Source: an uncultured Clostridia bacterium
Lineage (GTDB): Bacteria > Bacillota > Clostridia > Christensenellales > CAG-314
DNA length: 5,147 nt
Direction: 5' to 3'
NCBI GenBank assembly: GCA_934177025.1
Contig: CAKPPA010000083.1
Location: 1 to 5,147 of the forward strand
Made by a program: the position numbers and the translations under genes. Shown here in pieces: positions 1 through 3,320 of the stretch. Numbering within the stretch: the stretch's first letter is position 1; each line of letters opens with the position of its first letter. The notes beneath the pieces were generated by a model. That model was not told the DNA's origin. It worked only from the letters and a program-made list of their open reading frames with translations, and made no database searches.

Positions 1-241
1 ATACAATTAATATAATATGGATGTAATAATAAGAAATCAAATATTATTTTATAAATATTAACTTAACCATTTAATTTAAGAGAAATTTCTTTTTTATTTC
101 TGTTAAATATAATTTTTCTATAATATAACATTTTTTATCTTTTGTATATCATTCATATTTATTTTTAATAATATAATGTCAATATATTACATATTGATCT
201 GTTAATTCATTATTAAAGAATGAATTATTTATTAAATTAGA
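1..241. other. AT-rich intergenic region, no gene seen
   Basis: This stretch is almost entirely A and T, with stop codons in every frame, and I see no coding sequence in it. It holds two perfect inverted repeats upstream of the mntP promoter: arms tcaatat (179-185) and atattga (191-197), and arms taattcatt (203-211) and aatgaatta (219-227). Either could be an operator, or a weak terminator of a gene left of the window. The composition differs sharply from the mntP coding sequence that follows. Confidence 0.6.
203..227. repeat. Perfect 9-bp inverted repeat upstream of the mntP promoter
   Basis: The arms taattcatt and aatgaatta are exact reverse complements separated by 7 bases. The repeat lies 14 bases before the -35 box of the mntP promoter, a position compatible with a regulator binding site. 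It does not resemble the MntR box I know from Bacillus. In such AT-rich DNA an inverted repeat of this size may also arise by chance. Confidence 0.4.
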
Positions 242-271
242 TTGACATATCTTTTCAAAAGTTTGTATACT
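242..271 (+). promoter_or_regulatory. Sigma-A promoter of mntP
   Basis: The -35 box TTGACA is at 242-247 and the -10 box TATACT at 266-271, with an 18-bp spacer. The spacer contains a small palindrome, cttttcaaaag (251-261), which could be an operator. Transcription would start near 277-279, only about 9-11 bases before the mntP start codon. This is the best promoter in the left intergenic region. Confidence 0.75.
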
Positions 272-287
272 ATTTTACGAAAACGTT

Positions 288-851
288 ATGAGTTACTTTG
301 ATATTTTATTTATCGGAATCGGGCTGAGTATGGACGCTTTTGCCGTTTCCGCTACAGACGGGCTGGTGGCCAAACCAAACAAAGTCGACACGCTGTGCAT
401 TGCTCTTGCGTTCGGGTTTTTTCAAGGGGTTATGCCGCTCATCGGATATTATGCGGGATCCCTATTTCACGACACCGTGGCAAAATACTCCCACTGGCTG
501 GCGTTGATTTTGCTGGGGGCTATCGGCGGAAAAATGCTGTACGACGGCTGCAAAAAACAAGAAGACCGACCCGTTGACGACAAAAAACTGACGTTCGGCG
601 TTATTTTGATTCAAGCCGTTGCGACCAGCATCGATGCGCTGACGGTAGGAATCAGTTTTGTGGGCATTCGCCTCAACATTTTTCACGCCGTGGGGCTGAT
701 TGCCGTTACGACCTTTTTCATTTCCTACGCGGGAGTGCTGATTGGAAAAAAAAGCGGCGATTTGTTTAAAAACAAAGCGGAAATTATCGGCGGATGTATT
801 TTAATCGGCATCGGGCTGAAAATCTTTTTCGAAGCGATGTTCTTTTCCTAA
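288..851 (+). CDS. mntP: Manganese efflux pump MntP (YebN family)
   Basis: MntP exports Mn(II) across the cytoplasmic membrane and protects against manganese excess. The 187-residue product matches the usual family length of about 188. It shows the two pseudo-symmetric halves of the family, each with the signature acidic motif: GLSMDAFAVS near the N-terminus (Asp16) and ATSIDALTVGIS in the middle (Asp116). About six hydrophobic helices are visible, with a short charged loop at residues 88-101 (CKKQEDRPVDDKK region). The ATG at 288 places the first motif exactly where MntP proteins have it. No Shine-Dalgarno sequence precedes it, and the predicted leader is only about 10 bases. No manganese (yybP-ykoY) riboswitch fits between promoter and start codon, unlike in several other bacteria. 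The gene appears to be monocistronic. Confidence 0.95.
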   Translation: MSYFDILFIGIGLSMDAFAVSATDGLVAKPNKVDTLCIALAFGFFQGVMPLIGYYAGSLFHDTVAKYSHWLALILLGAIGGKMLYDGCKKQEDRPVDDKKLTFGVILIQAVATSIDALTVGISFVGIRLNIFHAVGLIAVTTFFISYAGVLIGKKSGDLFKNKAEIIGGCILIGIGLKIFFEAMFFS

Positions 852-946
852 CCGAATTTACAAAAACCAAAGAACGGAAAACCGCCGTATTTACAAACGA
901 CAAACAGAAAAGCCACCGTATTTACAAAAAACGAAAAAACCGCAGG
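852..946 (+). repeat. Three degenerate ~32-bp tandem repeats after mntP
   Basis: Three copies of a unit beginning CCG(A/T)ATTTACAAA start at 852, 885 and 916, spaced 33 and 31 bases apart. Each continues with an A-rich tail containing scattered C and G. They begin immediately after the mntP stop codon. A frame through them yields only a Lys/Arg-rich low-complexity peptide, so I do not regard the stretch as coding. No function is evident. Confidence 0.6.
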
Positions 947-962
947 GATGAGCCGCTAAAAA

Positions 963-976
963 AGGAATCGATTCCT
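963..976. repeat. 14-bp perfect palindrome
   Basis: The sequence aggaatcgattcct is fully self-complementary and lies in the non-coding spacer between mntP and the tRNA gene. It could be a protein-binding site or chance. It is not followed by a T-tract, so it is not a terminator. Confidence 0.4.
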
Positions 977-1043
977 GACAAAATTTGTTTAGCAAAAGCC
1001 GGAAAGCCCCCTGCCGCAACCGTTACACATTCTATAAAAAAAT

Positions 1044-1080
1044 AAAACGTCATATTGATTTGAGATTTCCGTTTTTTTTA
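1044..1080 (+). terminator. Possible weak terminator after mntP
   Basis: A short stem can form between aaaacg (1044-1049) and cgtttt (1070-1075) with a 20-base loop, running into the T8 tract at 1072-1079. The stem is weak and AT-rich, so termination here is only a suggestion. It is nevertheless the only T-tract between mntP and the tRNA promoter. Confidence 0.3.
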
Positions 1081-1091
1081 ATGAAAAACAG

Positions 1092-1120
1092 TTGTCTTTC
1101 CTGAAAAACTGTGCTATATT
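1092..1120 (+). promoter_or_regulatory. Promoter of tRNA-Leu
   Basis: The -35 box TTGTCT (1092-1097) and the -10 box TATATT (1115-1120) are separated by the optimal 17 bp. The expected start is near 1127, giving a leader of about 10 bases before the mature tRNA 5' end. The spacing and position strongly suggest that the tRNA is transcribed alone. Confidence 0.75.
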
Positions 1121-1136
1121 AACTAAGTAGAATTTT

Positions 1137-1222
1137 GCCGAAGTGGTGGAATGGCAGACGCGACGGACTCAAAATCCGTTGTTGGCAACAACATGTGGGT
1201 TCAAGTCCCACCTTCGGCACCA
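1137..1222 (+). tRNA. tRNA-Leu (anticodon CAA)
   Basis: A complete class II tRNA. The 7-bp acceptor stem pairs gccgaag (1137-1143) with cttcggc (1212-1218). The anticodon loop is ctcaaaa between arms acgga and tccgt, which gives anticodon CAA reading UUG. The long variable arm (tgttggcaacaaca region) is typical of leucine tRNAs. The T arm is gtggg-ttcaagt-cccac. Discriminator A1219 is followed by an encoded CCA at 1220-1222. All stems pair, so the gene appears functional. Confidence 0.97.
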
Positions 1223-1231
1223 AACACAAAT

Positions 1232-1272
1232 AAAACGAACTCGAGAGAGAATCTCGAGTTCGTTTTTCTTTT
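1232..1272 (+). terminator. Rho-independent terminator of tRNA-Leu
   Basis: A 15-bp perfect stem (1232-1246 with 1252-1266, core acgaactcgaga/tctcgagttcgt) closes a gagaa loop and runs into TTTTTCTTTT. It lies ten bases after the tRNA CCA end and closes a single-gene transcription unit. Confidence 0.93.
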
Positions 1273-1495
1273 CCGTAAGCCGAGAAGACTCCTTTGAAAG
1301 TTTCGGCTTATTTTATGTAAGAGAGATTGTTTTGGATTAAAAATCAAACGATAAATAATACTACAACCTTTCACCGAACGTTTAGAACCATCGGCTTTTA
1401 TGCTGTTTTACGTTTTAATTTTACCTTCAAACTCGCAAGGATTTTGCGACAATGGCGATTCGGAAAAGGCTTAACCTAATACAAATGGAAAACAA
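1273..1495. other. Intergenic spacer without a recognisable gene
   Basis: Together with the flanking terminators this forms a gene-free stretch of about 345 bases. It contains an 8-bp inverted repeat, taagccga (1276-1283) and tcggctta (1303-1310), followed by ttttat. That could be a backup terminator for the tRNA unit, but its loop is 19 bases. A smaller 6-bp hairpin, tcgcaa/ttgcga, lies at 1433-1449. The minus-strand frames here show no catalytic-domain motifs of the truncated recombinase encoded further right. I see no other feature. Confidence 0.5.
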
Positions 1496-1520
1496 TAGCC
1501 CGACTTGTTCGGTCGGGCTA
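1489..1520 (-). terminator. Terminator of the minus-strand gene pair
   Basis: A perfect 9-bp stem, tagcccgac (1496-1504) with gtcgggcta (1512-1520), has a 7-base loop. Read on the minus strand it is followed by TTGTTTT, the T-rich tail expected of an intrinsic terminator. It lies about 50 bases beyond the stop codon of the 210-residue orphan gene. No T-tract follows it on the plus strand, so it most likely serves the minus strand. Confidence 0.7.
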
Positions 1521-1568
1521 GCAAGGTTTGTTAGGAGTTTATATTTAAACGATCGATTCAAAACAAAA

Positions 1569-2201
1569 CTATGAATGGTTATAAAAAAACCATATTTCAT
1601 AATTGATATCTTCTATAGGCGATACGCTTTCAATAACATTCATGGAATTAATCGTCAATCTATTATAACTCGTTATAGATATAAGTATATTAAATTGATA
1701 ATATGACGAATTGCCTTTTTGTTCTTGTTGTCTTTTAAACTCCATTAATTCATTATAAATTTGCTTCACTGCCGGATATTTATCGTGCAACATTTTATTA
1801 TTATACAAATCTACCATTAAAAGAATAGATTCTTCGCCATCTTCCATTTTGTCATCAGTACAATGAAATTCGGTGTCATAAATTTTTGTAGATGAATTAA
1901 TAAATTTATCACTACGAAACAAGCCAAATTTAAAATTACTAGTATCACGATATGGTATATCGTATTTCACAGGAATTTGTACCGCATAATACTTTTCAGC
2001 AAAATAATGACATGCATCATACACATTATATTTTTGTTTTTTGCCTAAAATATTGATAATATCTTTCTCGGCTTTTAAATAGTTTTCTTCTTTATAAATA
2101 CGATTATCCCAATCATTTTTACTACAATAATTCTTTTTTTTATTAAATGCACCGTCAAACATATTTTCAGTTAATTTGCTTTCTTTATCAAATATGTCCA
2201 T
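1569..2201 (-). CDS. Hypothetical protein, AT-rich orphan gene (210 aa)
   Basis: I do not recognise the family. The product is a soluble-looking 210-residue protein without signal peptide or membrane segment. It is rich in Lys, Asn, Asp, Glu and Tyr, with a charged N-terminal third (KKKNYCSKNDWDNR region), a probable helix around residues 145-165 (NELMEFKRQQEQK), and a C-terminal part that looks beta-rich. The ATG start is supported by AGGGG (minus strand, 2216-2212) about 10 bases upstream, which overlaps the stop codon of the preceding recombinase fragment. The two genes are therefore probably co-transcribed and possibly translationally coupled. Composition is much more AT-rich than mntP or the lipoprotein gene, consistent with horizontal transfer. 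Its neighbours suggest mobile-element cargo; whether that means defence, immunity or something else cannot be told from sequence. Confidence 0.7.
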   Translation of the reverse strand: MDIFDKESKLTENMFDGAFNKKKNYCSKNDWDNRIYKEENYLKAEKDIINILGKKQKYNVYDACHYFAEKYYAVQIPVKYDIPYRDTSNFKFGLFRSDKFINSSTKIYDTEFHCTDDKMEDGEESILLMVDLYNNKMLHDKYPAVKQIYNELMEFKRQQEQKGNSSYYQFNILISITSYNRLTINSMNVIESVSPIEDINYEIWFFYNHS

Positions 2202-2211
2202 AAAATCTCAA

Positions 2212-2216
2212 CCCCT
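2212..2216 (-). promoter_or_regulatory. RBS of the orphan gene overlapping the upstream stop codon
   Basis: On the minus strand the sequence reads TAGGGG. TAG is the stop codon of the truncated recombinase and AGGGG is a good Shine-Dalgarno sequence about 10 bases before the ATG of the orphan gene. This overlap supports the chosen start and suggests coupled expression. Confidence 0.65.
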
Positions 2217-2661
2217 ATGCAAAATAGAAAGAATCCACTTGCTTTTCGACAATCTTTGGATATTTGACTTTATTTGCCGTATATTCCGATAAATATCCCA
2301 AAAAATGCGCTGTTTTAAGTGAATTTTGAATAATCGAGATGATGGACTTTACAAAATTCGGCGAAAGTCCTTTGCCGGTGCGTTTGTTTCCGTTGTTAAG
2401 CAAATCGGTTACATATGTTTGCAATAACAGTGGCGTTAATTCGTTCAATTCGTATTTTCCTAACGTGGGCAAAATATTTACCCGTACTGTTTGAAAATAT
2501 CGTTCGTATGTGCGCAATTTTGTGCTTGTTTTGACATAATTTTCAAGCCAAATAGGTAGCCATTCTACGTATTTCATTTTTTTGTTTTTATCTCCGTCAA
2601 TTGATGTTGTATTTAAGTTTACCGGTACGTGGGGCAGATAGTTTTCTATGCGTTTTTTCAA
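2215..2661 (-). pseudogene. Truncated tyrosine recombinase/integrase, N-terminal half only
   Basis: The 148-residue product matches the N-terminal DNA-binding part of Tn916/phage-type tyrosine integrases. The core-binding SAM-like domain spans about residues 30-125 (motifs YVEWLPIWLENYVK, STKLRTYERY, ILPTLGKYELNEL, GLSPNFV, IIQNSLKTAHFLGYL) and ends in the linker PKIVEKQVDSF. Intact relatives continue from this linker into a catalytic domain with Arg, His-x-x-Arg and Tyr residues. All of that is missing, because the frame ends three residues later (YFA, stop) near 2217-2226. The protein therefore cannot catalyse recombination and is a remnant, or at most a DNA-binding fragment. The start is uncertain: the open frame extends upstream to about 2757 without a good start codon. 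TTG at 2661 has no clear Shine-Dalgarno. An internal ATG at 2577 has GGAG about 14 bases before it. Confidence 0.85.
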
Positions 2662-2697
2662 TGATAGCGGCGGGGAGGCAAAATGGCAACGGAAAAA

Positions 2698-2722
2698 CGG
2701 AGTGTGAAAAAAAAGCGGAGTG
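2698..2722. repeat. Short direct repeat cggagtg
   Basis: The heptamer cggagtg occurs at 2698-2704 and again at 2716-2722, each followed by an A-rich run. It sits between the recombinase fragment and the riboswitch promoter. It may be the edge of a degraded element or simple low-complexity drift. Confidence 0.3.
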
Positions 2723-2761
2723 CAAAATTGAAAAAAATGCGATTGTTCCCCTGCAATTTAC

Positions 2762-2790
2762 TTGACAAAGCGCAAGGGAAACCCTATACT
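2762..2790 (+). promoter_or_regulatory. Strong promoter of the cobalamin riboswitch transcript
   Basis: The -35 box TTGACA (2762-2767) matches consensus fully. The -10 box TATACT (2785-2790) follows after the optimal 17-bp spacer. Transcription should start near 2797, a few bases before the riboswitch aptamer, so the transcript begins essentially with the aptamer. This is the best promoter in the window. Confidence 0.9.
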
Positions 2791-2799
2791 GTGCGCGAA

Positions 2800-2976
2800 T
2801 AGGCTAAAGGGTTTGCGCGTTAGCGCATGAAAAGGGAATGCGGTGAGAATCCGCAGTTCAGCTCACTCTACTGTATTTGGTGAATCGTTTTTAGCGATGC
2901 CACTGACGAAGCACGTCGGGAAGGCAAAAAACGGTGTTTGGAGCCATAAGCCAGGAGACCTGCCCATGCGGCCGTA
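2800..2976 (+). ncRNA. Cobalamin (vitamin B12) riboswitch aptamer
   Basis: The conserved elements of the cobalamin aptamer family occur in order. They are: a tgcgc/gcgca hairpin (2814-2827) before aAAAGGGAA (2831-2838), GGTGaGAATCC within a tgcgg/ccgca stem (2839-2855), cTCTACTGT (2866-2874), GCCACTG (2899-2905), the gacg/cgtc stem followed by GGGAAGGC (2918-2925), and the B12 box AGCCAGGAGACCTGCC (2949-2964). The family binds adenosyl- or other cobalamins and normally switches off downstream expression when B12 is plentiful. The closing stem is less clear; taggc (2800-2804) can pair with gccgta (2971-2976) with one bulge. The element lies just after a strong promoter and upstream of a terminator and a lipoprotein gene, which implies B12 repression of that lipoprotein. 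Confidence 0.96.
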
Positions 2977-2977
2977 A

Positions 2978-3074
2978 GTAGAAACTTTTCGGTGAGGCGA
3001 GGTTTATGCGGGCAAGTTTTTGCCTGTTGTTGCGAATAACTCCTTGGCAAGGCGCATAACGTACGTAACTCTAC
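2978..3074 (+). promoter_or_regulatory. Possible structured leader segment between aptamer and terminator
   Basis: Nested complementarities suggest a folded RNA domain. The outer pair is gtaga (2978-2982) with tctac (3070-3074). Inside it, ttatgcg (3004-3010) pairs with cgcataa (3053-3059). Inside that are two hairpins, ggcaa-gttt-ttgcc (3011-3024) and cctt-ggc-aagg (3042-3052). It may be part of the riboswitch expression platform, such as the downstream hairpin used in loop-loop contacts or an antiterminator. I could not identify a clear antiterminator strand complementary to the terminator stem. Confidence 0.45.
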
Positions 3075-3078
3075 AATC

Positions 3079-3115
3079 AAAGCAATCACGAAAAGTGATT
3101 GCTTTTTTGTTTTTG
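3079..3115 (+). terminator. Intrinsic terminator in the riboswitch leader
   Basis: An 11-bp perfect stem pairs aaagcaatcac (3079-3089) with gtgattgcttt (3095-3105), closes a gaaaa loop and runs into TTTTTTGTTTTTG. It lies about 110 bases after the aptamer and about 205 bases before the lipoprotein start codon. It is the likely off-switch: B12-bound aptamer should favour termination, and low B12 should allow read-through into the lipoprotein gene. Confidence 0.88.
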
Positions 3116-3299
3116 TGTGGCGTTGTCGAATGCCTCCCCCGCACTCACCTACCGAAGGTACACGGGGCCCCGAACGCTTTGCCGAACGGGTGCGCATTTC
3201 GCCGCGCTTCGTCGATTTGTTGCTTCCCTACCTGCGAAACGGCAACAAAAATCGACCTTATGCCGACTTTATGAAAGGGATACCTTTCGTAAGATAAAA
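3116..3299 (+). other. G+C-rich leader stretch between terminator and lipoprotein gene
   Basis: This part of the 5' leader is much richer in G+C than its surroundings, and I find no credible gene or promoter in it. It contains the palindrome cggggccccg (3163-3172). It also has a long imperfect inverted repeat, gtcgatttgttgc (3211-3223) with a match at 3242-3255 carrying a two-base bulge. A perfect hairpin, gaaagg-gata-cctttc, lies at 3273-3288. An eight-codon open frame, MKGIPFVR (3271-3297), precedes the lipoprotein but lacks a ribosome binding site. The composition hints at a dispersed repeat or inserted element in the leader. Confidence 0.45.
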
Positions 3300-3320
3300 A
3301 ATGTTATGGAGGATAACATT
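3300..3320 (+). promoter_or_regulatory. Hairpin presenting the Shine-Dalgarno sequence in its loop
   Basis: The arms aatgttat (3300-3307) and ataacatt (3313-3320) are perfect reverse complements. The five-base loop is exactly the Shine-Dalgarno sequence GGAGG (3308-3312). The 3' arm ends directly at the ATG at 3321, which lies 8 bases after the Shine-Dalgarno. The motif decides the lipoprotein start. It may display or gate the ribosome binding site, adding a second control layer after the riboswitch. Confidence 0.8.

Noticed and set aside
852..946. CRISPR array
   Set aside because: The three repeats are imperfect and contiguous, without unique spacers of constant length, and no cas gene is present.
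794..1045. 83-codon plus-strand frame at the end of mntP
   Set aside because: It starts inside mntP in another frame and runs through A-rich repeats, giving Lys/Arg-rich low complexity; there is no ribosome site or family resemblance.
1143..1340. 65-codon plus-strand frame
   Set aside because: It is a read-through of the tRNA-Leu gene and its terminator.
3151..3160. Similarity of accgaaggta to the tRNA-Leu 3' end as an attachment site
   Set aside because: Only about eight bases match, in inverted orientation, which is too short to support an integration repeat.
2868..3197. Minus-strand 109-codon frame, and plus-strand frames at 3020-3297
   Set aside because: They overlap the cobalamin aptamer, its terminator and the leader. 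Their sequences are explained by structured RNA and have no convincing start sites.
3271..3297. Leader peptide MKGIPFVR upstream of the lipoprotein
   Set aside because: It has no ribosome binding site and no regulatory residue run, and its sequence is largely dictated by the gaaagg/cctttc hairpin.
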